From an uncultured Acidobacteriota bacterium (GTDB taxonomy: Bacteria > Acidobacteriota > Blastocatellia > Pyrinomonadales > Pyrinomonadaceae), in contig CADEEU010000009.1 in assembly GCA_902826385.1 (NCBI GenBank), positions 1 through 25,964 on the forward strand: DNA of 25,964 nucleotides. The letters run 5' to 3'. The translations under genes were made by a program, and so were the position numbers. Below are positions 8,513 through 14,970 of this stretch, in pieces (position 1 is the stretch's first letter; each line of letters begins with the position of its first letter). The notes below the pieces were generated by a model, which did no database searches, was not told the origin of the DNA, and worked only from the letters and a program-made list of their open reading frames with translations.

Positions 8513-8541
8513 ATTGTAGATATTTACTGAAATTTTCGCAA
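8513..8541 (-). promoter_or_regulatory. candidate promoter of the NurA-HerA-DUF4338 operon
   Basis: On the minus strand TTGCGA (8541-8536), 17 bases, then TACAAT (8518-8513) make a near-consensus sigma-70 type promoter. It would start transcription near 8506, giving a leader of about 50 bases before the NurA ATG at 8454. The perfect 10-base palindrome CAAACGTTTG (8539-8548) overlaps the upstream edge of the -35 box and could be an operator. Confidence 0.6.
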
Positions 8542-8590
8542 ACGTTTGAGGTCATGGCTTCCGGTGGGGTTCGTTGGGAACTTCCATGTT

Positions 8591-8633
8591 TTGACCACTC
8601 CCGCAACCTCAAGTATTCTTTTCCCACAAGGAG
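8591..8633 (+). promoter_or_regulatory. promoter and ribosome binding site of the dienelactone hydrolase gene
   Basis: TTGACC (8591-8596), a 17-base spacer and TATTCT (8614-8619) form a good sigma-70 type promoter. A strong AAGGAG (8628-8633) follows, six bases before ATG 8640. The predicted transcript start near 8626 leaves a very short leader that holds little more than the Shine-Dalgarno. It lies back to back with the operon promoter at 8513-8541. Confidence 0.6.
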
Positions 8634-8639
8634 AAAAAC

Positions 8640-9527
8640 ATGGAACGAAAGAGGGCAGAGGAGTATCCGCAGGAGTTGTTGGATTTATTTCATGAGTACC
8701 AGCATGGGGAGATGGGGCGGCGGGATTTTTTGAATTCTATTGGGAAGTTTGCTGTGGGCGGGTTGACGGCGGCGGGGATTTTGGCTAGTTTGACGCCGAA
8801 TTTTGCGTGGGCGCAGACGGTGGCGAAGGATGATAAGGACCTCAAACTTGGTTATGAGACGGTGGAATCGCCCGCCGGAAATGGGTCGATCAAGGGTTAT
8901 TTGGCGAGGCCGGTGAAGGGGAAGAAGTTTGCAGCCGTTTTGGTGATCCATGAGAACCGCGGGCTGAACCCTTATATCGAGGACGTGGCGCGGCGGTTGG
9001 CGAAGGCGGGTTACATGGCGTTTGCGCCGGACGGGCTGACTTCGGTGGGTGGTTATCCGGGCGATGAGCAGAAGGGCGTGGCCCTGTTTCGTACGGTGGA
9101 CGGCAAGAAGATGACCGAGGATTTTGTCGCGGCGGCGATGTGGTTGAAGAAGCGGCCGGACAGCAAGGGCAAACTGGGCGCGGTCGGGTTCTGCTTTGGC
9201 GGTGGGATGGTGAACCAGTTGGCGGTGCGGCTGGGTAAGGATTTGAATGCGGGTGTGGCTTTTTATGGAAGGCAGGCCGGAGTCGCGGATGTGCCGAAGA
9301 TCTCGGCGCCGTTGATGTTCCAGTACGCGGGGAACGATCAGGGCGTCAACGCGGGCATCGCGGCGTATGAGGCTGCCCTGAAGGAGAATAAGAAGAAGTT
9401 TGAGTCGTTTATGTACGAAGGCAAGCAGCACGGATTTCACAACGACACGACGCCTCGGTACGATGCGGAGGCCGCTAAATTAGCTTGGGAGCGGACGCTC
9501 GATCACTTTAAGAAGAACTTGAAGTGA
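8640..9527 (+). CDS. Tat-exported dienelactone hydrolase family protein
   Basis: 295 aa. A twin-arginine motif GRRDFL (26-31) is followed by a hydrophobic stretch (about 37-58) ending AWAQT, so the enzyme is probably exported folded by the Tat system. Unusually, 25 hydrophilic residues precede the twin arginines. The alpha/beta hydrolase domain carries HENRG (104-108), the nucleophile elbow GFCFGG with C185, the acid in GNDQG (D233) and the catalytic histidine in GKQHGFHND (H264). A Cys nucleophile is the hallmark of dienelactone hydrolases, which open lactone rings in aromatic-compound degradation; the true substrate here is unknown. The start is fixed by AAGGAG at 8628-8633. The gene stands alone, facing away from the NurA operon. 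Confidence 0.9.
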   Translation: MERKRAEEYPQELLDLFHEYQHGEMGRRDFLNSIGKFAVGGLTAAGILASLTPNFAWAQTVAKDDKDLKLGYETVESPAGNGSIKGYLARPVKGKKFAAVLVIHENRGLNPYIEDVARRLAKAGYMAFAPDGLTSVGGYPGDEQKGVALFRTVDGKKMTEDFVAAAMWLKKRPDSKGKLGAVGFCFGGGMVNQLAVRLGKDLNAGVAFYGRQAGVADVPKISAPLMFQYAGNDQGVNAGIAAYEAALKENKKKFESFMYEGKQHGFHNDTTPRYDAEAAKLAWERTLDHFKKNLK

Positions 9528-9537
9528 GTTACAGAAA

Positions 9538-9576
9538 CCGTAACCACGAAATACACGAAAAGGCACGAAAAGCGGG
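9538..9576. repeat. degenerate 'cacgaaa' intergenic tract
   Basis: The short gap holds the tandem-like words CCACGAAATACACGAAAAGG and CACGAAAAGCGGGG. This is the second word-like tract in the window and resembles the tract at 13400-13475 (CGCGAAACACGCGAAAGG). It has no coding function that I can see. Confidence 0.4.
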
Positions 9577-9597
9577 GACCATTGGAGACAAACGAGT

Positions 9598-10056
9598 ATG
9601 AAAATTATTCTTTCCGCCGTTGTTTTGGTTCTGGGGATATCGTCGATCGCCTTTGGGCAGTATAAGAAAGGCAGCGTTGAGGATAAGTTGATCGAGATGG
9701 ACCGGGCGTGGACGTTTGCCGAATTGAAGGGCGACAGGAAGGCGGCCGGGGCGTTGGTTGCGGACGATTTTGTGGGCACTACGCAGCGGGGTGAGATCCA
9801 GAACAAGGCGCAGTATGTCGCCTCGGTCGTGCCGAACTCCGATATGGTCAAGGCGGACGATTATAAAGTGACCATCTATGGCAACACCGCGATTATGACC
9901 CACCGCGCCACCGTCGAGGGCGTGAGGAACATCCAATTTCGCAGCACCCACATCTGGATGAAACGCAACGGCAAATGGCTGATTGTCGCCCACCACGGCA
10001 GCCGGATATCGCCGCCGGAGGACGACGCCGAAGACTCGGATAAGGGCAGGCAATGA
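9598..10056 (+). CDS. secreted NTF2-like (SnoaL/DUF4440-type) protein
   Basis: 152 aa. A clean signal peptide (residues 1-20, ending AFGQ) is followed by an NTF2-like fold: helix EDKLIEMDRAWTFAELKGD, then DFVGTTQRGEIQNKAQYV, strands YKVTIYGNTAIMTHRATV and the closing strand HIWMKRNGKWLIVAHHGS. This is the DUF4440/SnoaL-like pattern, a small cone-shaped domain that binds ligands or has minor catalytic roles; its ligand is unknown. GGAG at 9584-9587 lies ten bases before the ATG. The stop overlaps the next start as ATGA (10053-10056), so the two genes are translationally coupled. Confidence 0.8.
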   Translation: MKIILSAVVLVLGISSIAFGQYKKGSVEDKLIEMDRAWTFAELKGDRKAAGALVADDFVGTTQRGEIQNKAQYVASVVPNSDMVKADDYKVTIYGNTAIMTHRATVEGVRNIQFRSTHIWMKRNGKWLIVAHHGSRISPPEDDAEDSDKGRQ

Positions 10057-10262
10057 CGCCGGAGTTTGAGCAATTAAAGAACGATCCCGACCTGCAAGCT
10101 GAGCCCGGCCCCGGCGGTACGCTCATCTTTCTCGACGGCGATTCGTACTGCGTCGTCGGGCCGGAGTTTGTCAGTATCGAAGAAAACGACTGCTACGCTT
10201 TTGGCGATACCCGCGAACAGGCGATCGCGAATTATGCGGCAAAAAAACGCTCTCACGCCTAA
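10053..10262 (+). CDS. small acidic protein, 69 aa, coupled to the NTF2-like gene
   Basis: The ATG shares four bases with the stop of the preceding gene (ATGA), a strong sign of a real operon member. The product is short and acidic with two halves: a glycine-rich strand pair (GPGGTLIFLDGDSYCVVG) and a C-terminal helix after FGDTREQAIANYAAKK. There is no signal peptide and no membrane segment. I do not recognise the family; the ending 'G.T.EQAI.NY' resembles small HicB-like or regulator folds only superficially. It ends three bases before the stop of the convergent glycosyltransferase gene. Confidence 0.65.
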   Translation: MTPEFEQLKNDPDLQAEPGPGGTLIFLDGDSYCVVGPEFVSIEENDCYAFGDTREQAIANYAAKKRSHA

Positions 10263-10265
10263 TTT

Positions 10266-11393
10266 TTAGTCTCGATCTCCAAGGCTGGCCAATGTATCCG
10301 CGATGTCGAAGGCGGCGTTGGGGCGGGCGAAGGTTTGAGCGTTTTGGCGCATTTGGGTGAGGCGGTTGGAATCGTTTATTAGCTGCTCGATCTTGTAGCC
10401 GAGGGTGGCGGGGTTGTTTGAGCGGATGGCGGCTCCTTGCTCTAAAAGGTGGTCGGCGTTGCGTTCTTCCTGGCCGGGGATCGGGTTTGCGATGACGAAG
10501 ACGAGGCCTTTGGCGAGGGCTTCGCAGGTGGTCAGGCCGCCGGGTTTGCCGACGATCAGGTCAGAGGCCGACATGTATTCGTCCATGTCGCGGGTGTAGC
10601 CGATGGGGATGACGCGTGCTCCAGTTTGGTTTCCGTTCTCTTTTTTCAGCTTCGATTTTAACTCTTCATTTTTCCCGCACATCGCAAGGACCTGAACCGG
10701 AGTTTTGATCGCGCGGAGTCCGTCGAGCAGCGTGTCGATGCGGCCGACGCCGAAACCGCCGAGCGAGAGCATCACGGTCGGCGTGTCGGGGTCGAGGCCA
10801 TATTTGGCGCGCATCTCTTTTGACGGTTTACTTGCGGCAAACTTTGGGTCGATCGGGATGCCGGAGACAGTCATTTTTTCATCCGATACGCCGAGCGATC
10901 TCAAGTAAACGGCGGTCTCTTCGAGGGCGACGAAGTAGTGCTCGTAGTTGCGGCAAAGCCACATCGCGTGCATGTCGAAATCGGTGACGACGATCGCTTG
11001 CGGCGTCGACATTTTACCTTTGCCCTTGAGGTCGGAGATTATCTCGGACGGGAGAAAATGCGTGCAGACGATCCAGTCCGGATCGTACTCGCGGAGCATT
11101 TTTACGAACGGCCGCGTGTTGAGTTTGTCAAAAAACAGGCGGCGTTTTTCGTTCTTCCACGGCTCGTCGAGGCTGTCGTAAACCCAACCCAAGACTTCGG
11201 GCATGCTGTTCACCAGGCTGATATAAGCATTCCCGTAAAGCCGCCGGAAAAGCGGGTTGGTGAACTTTAAAACGTCTTCATGACGGACCTCATTTGCAAG
11301 GCCCTTGATCTCGAAGGCCTTTTTTAGCGCTTCGGCGGCCGTCACATGGCCGTTGCCGACGGAGGCTGAGAGGATAAGGATTCGGTTGAACAT
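10266..11393 (-). CDS. MGDG-synthase-like glycosyltransferase (GT28; processive diacylglycerol glucosyltransferase type)
   Basis: 375 aa. The N-terminal half matches the MGDG synthase domain: ILILSASVGNGH (5-16, the glycine-rich donor/acceptor loop), a helix with AAEALKKAF, and PDWIVCTHFLPSEI (105-118). The C-terminal half is a GT28 UDP-sugar binding domain with LSLGGFGVGR (209-218), VGKPGGLTTCEAL (281-293) and NPIPGQEERNA (303-313). Plant MGDG synthases and Bacillus UgtP transfer galactose or glucose from the UDP-sugar to diacylglycerol at the cytoplasmic membrane face. The likely role is therefore glycolipid synthesis, with sugar and acceptor not settled by sequence. It follows the PepSY-like gene by about 40 bases on the same strand. 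The PlsC acyltransferase at 18176 is a functional companion only in a loose sense. Confidence 0.85.
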   Translation of the reverse strand: MFNRILILSASVGNGHVTAAEALKKAFEIKGLANEVRHEDVLKFTNPLFRRLYGNAYISLVNSMPEVLGWVYDSLDEPWKNEKRRLFFDKLNTRPFVKMLREYDPDWIVCTHFLPSEIISDLKGKGKMSTPQAIVVTDFDMHAMWLCRNYEHYFVALEETAVYLRSLGVSDEKMTVSGIPIDPKFAASKPSKEMRAKYGLDPDTPTVMLSLGGFGVGRIDTLLDGLRAIKTPVQVLAMCGKNEELKSKLKKENGNQTGARVIPIGYTRDMDEYMSASDLIVGKPGGLTTCEALAKGLVFVIANPIPGQEERNADHLLEQGAAIRSNNPATLGYKIEQLINDSNRLTQMRQNAQTFARPNAAFDIADTLASLGDRD

Positions 11394-11433
11394 GGATTAC
11401 GAATGAGCGACTTTATGCTGATCGTGGAGTTTC

Positions 11434-11847
11434 TCACATCGAAGGAAGTCTACCTACGCTTCCGGTATCTATCATAACCAAAATTTCAACATAGTTTCCT
11501 AGAGCGCCGTTTTGGTTCACCCACCAAAAATGCCAGGCAGGCTCCTTATTCCCTTTGTCTCCGTAAGCGATAAACTTGGCTTGAAACAAATAGAAACTCG
11601 AAATATCGATCTTCTCTTTTTCAATGTAACTTTCAGCAAGCTTCAAAGCGCTCTGCAAGGTAAGCTTCGGCTTAAAATTCTGTCTTGCAAGGGGAAGAAC
11701 AACAACTTGATTTTCAGCCGGTGACTTTTGTTTCGGTTCTGTCGGTGATTCTTGTTTTGTTGTTTTGGAGCTGGCTGCCGGAAGTGTTTGCGCAGACAAA
11801 GTGCTGTGAGAGAAAGTAATGAGCAAGGCCACAAGTAAATAGTGCAT
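11434..11847 (-). CDS. small secreted protein, possibly PepSY-like, 137 aa
   Basis: I choose ATG 11847, which has GGGGAG four bases upstream, over an in-frame TTG at 11871 with no ribosome binding site. Residues 1-20 are a signal peptide ending LSAQ. A low-complexity linker rich in K, S, P and E follows, then a folded domain of about 75 residues: helix LQSALKLAESYIEKEKI, strands FYLFQAKFIAYG, WHFWWVNQNG and YVEILVMIDTGSVGRL. The order 'helix, W..W, V.IDTGSV' resembles PepSY or PepSY-like domains, which are export-associated inhibitors or ligand binders. The call is by pattern only. It may share a transcript with the glycosyltransferase downstream. Confidence 0.65.
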   Translation of the reverse strand: MHYLLVALLITFSHSTLSAQTLPAASSKTTKQESPTEPKQKSPAENQVVVLPLARQNFKPKLTLQSALKLAESYIEKEKIDISSFYLFQAKFIAYGDKGNKEPAWHFWWVNQNGALGNYVEILVMIDTGSVGRLPSM

Positions 11848-11923
11848 AGAACTCCCCGGAAAGTTGTGCAAATCGACGGGTTAAGATTAACACCAAGAAC
11901 CAAAGCCTTTCAATATCTGTGCA

Positions 11924-11993
11924 GGCTGGTCGAGAAGATCGAACCAGCCGTCAGCTCGCAAAAAGGCTGGCCTCTATCGCTCCCGGTTCTGAC
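11924..11993. repeat. REP-like element with nested hairpins (family copy 1)
   Basis: The end 11970-11993, read on the minus strand, begins GTCAGAACCGGGAGCGATAG and matches the arm of the inverted repeat at 16603-16682 at 20 of 24 positions by eye. Next to it GGCTGGT (11924-11930) and ACCAGCC (11943-11949) form a stem, and another GGCTGG lies at 11965-11970. It sits in the divergent gap between the PepSY-like and SRPBCC genes, overlapping the upstream end of the latter's promoter. Confidence 0.55.
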
Positions 11994-12009
11994 TTGGGAT
12001 ATGTTCATT

Positions 12010-12043
12010 TATAATAGGAATTCAAATTCATTTACCAAGGAGG
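12010..12043 (+). promoter_or_regulatory. -10 box and ribosome binding site of the SRPBCC gene
   Basis: A perfect TATAAT lies at 12010-12015 with a weak TTCTGA 17 bases upstream. AAGGAGG (12037-12043), a full Shine-Dalgarno, lies 12 bases before ATG 12056. The -35 is poor, so an activator or an extended promoter may be needed. Confidence 0.5.
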
Positions 12044-12055
12044 TTTCAAGTAATT

Positions 12056-12502
12056 ATGGCAGGAACGGTTAAGCTTCATAGGGTTTTTAAGTGTAAGCCG
12101 GAGCGGGTTTATAAGGCATTTATCGACGCGGAGGCGATGGCGAAGTGGCTGCCGCCGAATGGGTTTACAGGGAAGGTGCATGAGATGGACGCTCGGGTGG
12201 GCGGACGGTATAGGATGTCGTTTACCAATTTTTCGAGCGGCAAAAGCCACGCTTTCGGCGGCGAGTTTCTTGAGATGGTGGAGAATGAAAAGCTCCGATA
12301 TTCGGACAAGTTCGAGGACGCGAATCTGCCGGGTGAGATGGAAACGACGGTTGTTTTGAAAGAGGTTTCCGTGGGGGCCGAATTGAATATCGAGCAGACG
12401 GGAATACCGGACGTAATTCCGGTCGAGGCTTGTTATCTCGGGTGGCAGGAGTCGCTGGGGCTGTTGACGATGCTGGTCGAGGCTGAGGTGCCGGACGAGT
12501 AG
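12056..12502 (+). CDS. SRPBCC / AHSA1-type domain protein
   Basis: 148 aa, cytoplasmic, no signal peptide. The sequence opens with the typical START-like strand LHRVFKCKPERVYKAFIDAEAMAKWLPP (residues about 7-34), followed by GGRYRMSF, GGEFLEMVENEKLRYS and the closing helix CYLGWQESLGLLTMLVEAEV. These are the features of the AHSA1-like branch of the SRPBCC superfamily: a deep hydrophobic pocket that binds lipids or aromatic ligands. The actual ligand cannot be told. It is a single gene with its own promoter, convergent with larB. Confidence 0.85.
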   Translation: MAGTVKLHRVFKCKPERVYKAFIDAEAMAKWLPPNGFTGKVHEMDARVGGRYRMSFTNFSSGKSHAFGGEFLEMVENEKLRYSDKFEDANLPGEMETTVVLKEVSVGAELNIEQTGIPDVIPVEACYLGWQESLGLLTMLVEAEVPDE

Positions 12503-12544
12503 GAGGCGAAGCCAACGGGCCGCGGCAGAGCCGCATGATCTTTT

Positions 12545-12575
12545 GAAAGGCTGGGCCGGAAAGGCCCAGCCTTTC
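12545..12575. terminator. perfect 13-bp hairpin between convergent genes
   Basis: GAAAGGCTGGGCC and GGCCCAGCCTTTC are perfectly complementary around the loop GGAAA, a very stable hairpin. It lies between the convergent SRPBCC gene and larB. Neither side has a good T run directly next to it, although a run of nine A bases at 12598-12606 (T on the minus strand) lies just after the larB stop. It probably acts as a shared 3' barrier. Confidence 0.55.
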
Positions 12576-12614
12576 CGCACATAGAGCGGCGGAGCCAAAA
12601 AAAAATAGGCCCAC

Positions 12615-13376
12615 TCATGCGGGTGATGTTGATCTTCGGTTGATCAAACTTGCGGCGAAGCCGGCGCCGAAGCCGTTGTCTATGTTTACTACGGTTACGT
12701 TGGAGGCGCAGGAGTTTAACATTCCTAATAGGGCGGCGAGGCCGTGGAAGGAGGCGCCGTAGCCTATCGAGGTGGGGAGGGCGATGACGGGGACGGCGAC
12801 GAGGCCGCCGACGACCGAGGGAAGCGCGCCTTCCATTCCGGCGGCGACGATGACGACGCGGGAATTTTGCAGGCGTTGGCGTTCGCCCAATATGCGGTGA
12901 ATTCCGGCGACGCCTGCGTCCCAGATACGTTGGACGCGGTTGCCCATGGCTTCACAGGTTAACGCGGCTTCTTCGGCGACGGGAATGTCGCTGGTGCCGG
13001 CGGTGCAGATGGAAATTTCGGCCATGCCGAGATCGGTGGTGTCGCGGATGACGCGGATCATTTTGGCGGACTCATGCCACTCGGCGTCTGCGTGGATGTT
13101 GCGGATTTGGCCGAAGACTTCGGGTGTTGTCCGCGTGATAAGTACATTCGGCGAGCGTTCGATCAATTTTTCGAAAATTCCAGCGATCTGGTCGGGCGTT
13201 TTGCCTTGGCCGAAGATGACTTCGGGGAAGCCTTGCCGCGCCGCGCGGCCGTGGTCGACGCGTGCATAGCCGATGTCTTCGTAGGACAGATTTTTGATCG
13301 CTTCGGCGGCGGCGGGTTCTGAAAGCTCGCCGCTCTTTACTTTCGCAAGTATCTTTTGGAGTTCGTCGGTGTTCAT
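12615..13376 (-). CDS. larB: LarB, pyridinium-3,5-biscarboxylate mononucleotide synthase (nickel-pincer cofactor)
   Basis: 253 aa from ATG 13376; a GTG at 13418 would only add a leader-like tail. LarB is related to PurE and carboxylates nicotinic acid adenine dinucleotide in the first step of nickel-pincer nucleotide synthesis, the cofactor of lactate racemase and relatives. Evidence: the N-terminal helical region (1-35), then RVDHGRAARQGFPEVIFGQG (39-58), hallmark of the family. This is followed by the PurE-like core with ICTAGTSDIPVAEEA (123-137), VIVAAGMEGALPSVVGGL and ALPTSIGYGASFHGLAAL. LarC and LarE are not in the window, so the partner genes must be elsewhere or absent. It is divergent from ubiX across a 193-base gap. 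Confidence 0.9.
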   Translation of the reverse strand: MNTDELQKILAKVKSGELSEPAAAEAIKNLSYEDIGYARVDHGRAARQGFPEVIFGQGKTPDQIAGIFEKLIERSPNVLITRTTPEVFGQIRNIHADAEWHESAKMIRVIRDTTDLGMAEISICTAGTSDIPVAEEAALTCEAMGNRVQRIWDAGVAGIHRILGERQRLQNSRVVIVAAGMEGALPSVVGGLVAVPVIALPTSIGYGASFHGLAALLGMLNSCASNVTVVNIDNGFGAGFAASLINRRSTSPA

Positions 13377-13399
13377 TGTGAAGGGATAGAGTAGCAGAT

Positions 13400-13475
13400 T
13401 TGTTTGCCCGCGAAACACGCGAAAGGATGGGAAGAGAGTTTTGCCCGCGAATTACGCGAATGAACGCGAATAGAA
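13400..13475. repeat. degenerate 'cgcgaa' intergenic tract
   Basis: The larB-ubiX gap contains CCCGCGAAACACGCGAAAGG and then CCCGCGAATTACGCGAATGA with ACGCGAATAG, repeats of a (A)CGCGAA word with spacing of about 8-9 bases. It resembles the CACGAAA tract at 9538-9576. Apart from it the gap shows no clear promoter for either gene. Confidence 0.45.
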
Positions 13476-13569
13476 GAATGAAGATCGTTTGTCGCGTTGA
13501 GCATTACGCCCTTGCTTATGCGCGGGCTTCCGCATTGATCGCGAACGCGATACTATTTCGGCATCTGAT

Positions 13570-14187
13570 ATGGAACTAACTGTTGCGGTTACGGGTGCCT
13601 CCGGCACTATTTATGCACATCGAACGCTGCAATTGCTGGCGGCGAGTGGAGTGGTGGAGACGATAAATCTGATCATGTCGCCGACCGCCGGGACGGTTGC
13701 GCAGGTCGAGATGGGAGCTAATTTGCGTGACGCGGACGCGGAGAACATCAATTCCTGGCTGGGGCTTGATGTGGATTCGAAGATCATTCGGCTTTGGCGG
13801 CTAGATAATTTTGCGGCGAAACCTTCTTCCGGGTCGTACAAGCAGGCGGGAATGCTGATCGTACCGTGTTCGATGGGGACGCTCGGCGCTATAGCAAGCG
13901 GGGCGGGGACAAACCTCATTCATCGCGCGGCGGATGTTACTTTGAAGGAAGGACGAAAGCTGGTGCTGGTGCCGCGTGAAACTCCGTATAACGCAATTCA
14001 TTTAGAGAACATGCTGCGCCTCGCCCACGCAGGTGCGCGAATCTTGCCGGCAAGTCCGGGCTTCTATCACCGTCCTAAGAGTATCGATGACCTTGTCGAG
14101 CACCTGTGCTATCGCATTTTGGACCAGTTCGACATTCCGCATTCGAAAAAAACTCAATGGACGGGCGAGGAAATCGCCGAAGAATAA
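13570..14187 (+). CDS. ubiX: UbiX-family flavin prenyltransferase
   Basis: 205 aa. Family features: VAVTGASGTIYAHRTL (5-20, FMN phosphate loop), the SP pair at 37-38, VPCSMGTLGAIASG (98-111), RAADVTLKEGRKLVLVPRETP (119-139, containing R136 and E137 of the active site) and SPGFYHRP (162-169 with the conserved tyrosine). UbiX joins a dimethylallyl group to FMN and so supplies prenylated FMN to UbiD-type decarboxylases. UbiX/UbiD-like pairs act in quinone synthesis, including a late decarboxylation in the futalosine menaquinone pathway. The presence of mqnD 1.6 kb downstream on the same strand supports that role. No UbiD partner is in the window. Confidence 0.9.
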   Translation: MELTVAVTGASGTIYAHRTLQLLAASGVVETINLIMSPTAGTVAQVEMGANLRDADAENINSWLGLDVDSKIIRLWRLDNFAAKPSSGSYKQAGMLIVPCSMGTLGAIASGAGTNLIHRAADVTLKEGRKLVLVPRETPYNAIHLENMLRLAHAGARILPASPGFYHRPKSIDDLVEHLCYRILDQFDIPHSKKTQWTGEEIAEE

Positions 14188-14194
14188 CTCTCGT

Positions 14195-14479
14195 ATGAAA
14201 AGTTTACCGAGCCTTTTGTTGGTCCTGTGTCTGTTTGCAGCCGTGGGCTTTGGGCAGGAAAGATATGTTAAGCCGGTGGACGAAGCGGCGAAGGATGCTT
14301 CGTTTCTGGCTTTCAGGGCGAAGCTAATCGCAGCGGCGGAAAGACACGATGCGAATTATGTTCTTCGCATTATCGACCCGCAGATAAAACTGGGTTTTGG
14401 CGGTGACGACGGTATCGCCAATTTCAAAAAGATCTGGAAGATAAATGCAAAAAACTCAAAATTTGGGACGAGTTTTTAA
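14195..14479 (+). CDS. N-terminal half of a frameshifted secreted protein
   Basis: From ATG 14195, seven bases after the ubiX stop, 94 residues are encoded before TAA 14477-14479. Residues 1-20 are a signal peptide ending GFGQ. Then comes a domain with FLAFRAKLIAAAERHDANYV and IIDPQIKLGFGGDDGIANFKKIW, and the frame ends abruptly at KFGTSF. Continuing at 14455 in the -1 frame gives LKIWDEFLMVIKNGGAF, which reads smoothly into the next ORF, so the two are halves of one protein. A run of six A plus C (A AAA AAC, 14449-14455) lies exactly where the frame is lost. The domain family is not certain. Confidence 0.65.
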   Translation: MKSLPSLLLVLCLFAAVGFGQERYVKPVDEAAKDASFLAFRAKLIAAAERHDANYVLRIIDPQIKLGFGGDDGIANFKKIWKINAKNSKFGTSF

Positions 14480-14883
14480 TGGTGATCAAGAACGGCGGGG
14501 CGTTCGACGGCGAAGGGAAGAACAAGTACCGATCATTCACCGCACCTTATACTTTTAGTTCCTGGCCTGAAGACATCGACGGATTTGAGTATTTGGCCAT
14601 TTTTGGCAGCGACGTAAACCTGCGTGAAAGACCGGCGGCTGACGCAAAAATTGTCGCCGTGTTGTCGTATAACATCATTAAGCCAAACAACGATGAATCC
14701 ACCACAGTGAAAACCGGTCCCGGAGAGGACGATTGGGAATTCGACTGGCGAAAGGTCGAAACCCTGGGCGGCAAATCGGGATTTGTTAAGGCAAAGTACG
14801 CGCGCAGTCACATAGATTACCGAGCCGGTTTTGAAAAGATACGCGGCGTTTGGAAGTTGACGTTTTTTGTCGCGGGTGATTGA
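14479..14883 (+). CDS. C-terminal half of the frameshifted protein, SH3-like domain
   Basis: Its ATG overlaps the previous stop by one base (TAATG), but the coherent reading continues upstream to 14455 in this frame. It encodes 134 residues: a conserved-looking start MVIKNGGAFDG, the FTAPYTFSSWPEDIDGFEYL block, then an SH3b-like segment (DVNLRERPAADAKIVAVLSY ... WRKVETLGGKSGFVKAKYAR), ending in RGVWKLTFFVAGD. Bacterial SH3b domains bind peptidoglycan or peptides outside the cytoplasm, which fits the signal peptide of the upstream half. If the gene is intact the joined protein would be about 230 residues. Alternatives: pseudogene, assembly error, or -1 recoding. Confidence 0.65.
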   Translation: MVIKNGGAFDGEGKNKYRSFTAPYTFSSWPEDIDGFEYLAIFGSDVNLRERPAADAKIVAVLSYNIIKPNNDESTTVKTGPGEDDWEFDWRKVETLGGKSGFVKAKYARSHIDYRAGFEKIRGVWKLTFFVAGD

Positions 14884-14970
14884 TTTTGTCGTCGAAACCA
14901 CTCGTTCGGAATAATTGATAGCTGATAGCGAAAAAGTGATAACTAAAGAAATGGTGGTTTCCGAAAACTG

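Noticed and set aside
8685..9440. 251-codon minus-strand frame
   Set aside because: Antisense shadow of the dienelactone hydrolase; rich in R, H, P and Q with no domain signal.
12032..12598. 188-codon minus-strand frame
   Set aside because: Antisense to the SRPBCC gene, which has a full Shine-Dalgarno and a TATAAT.
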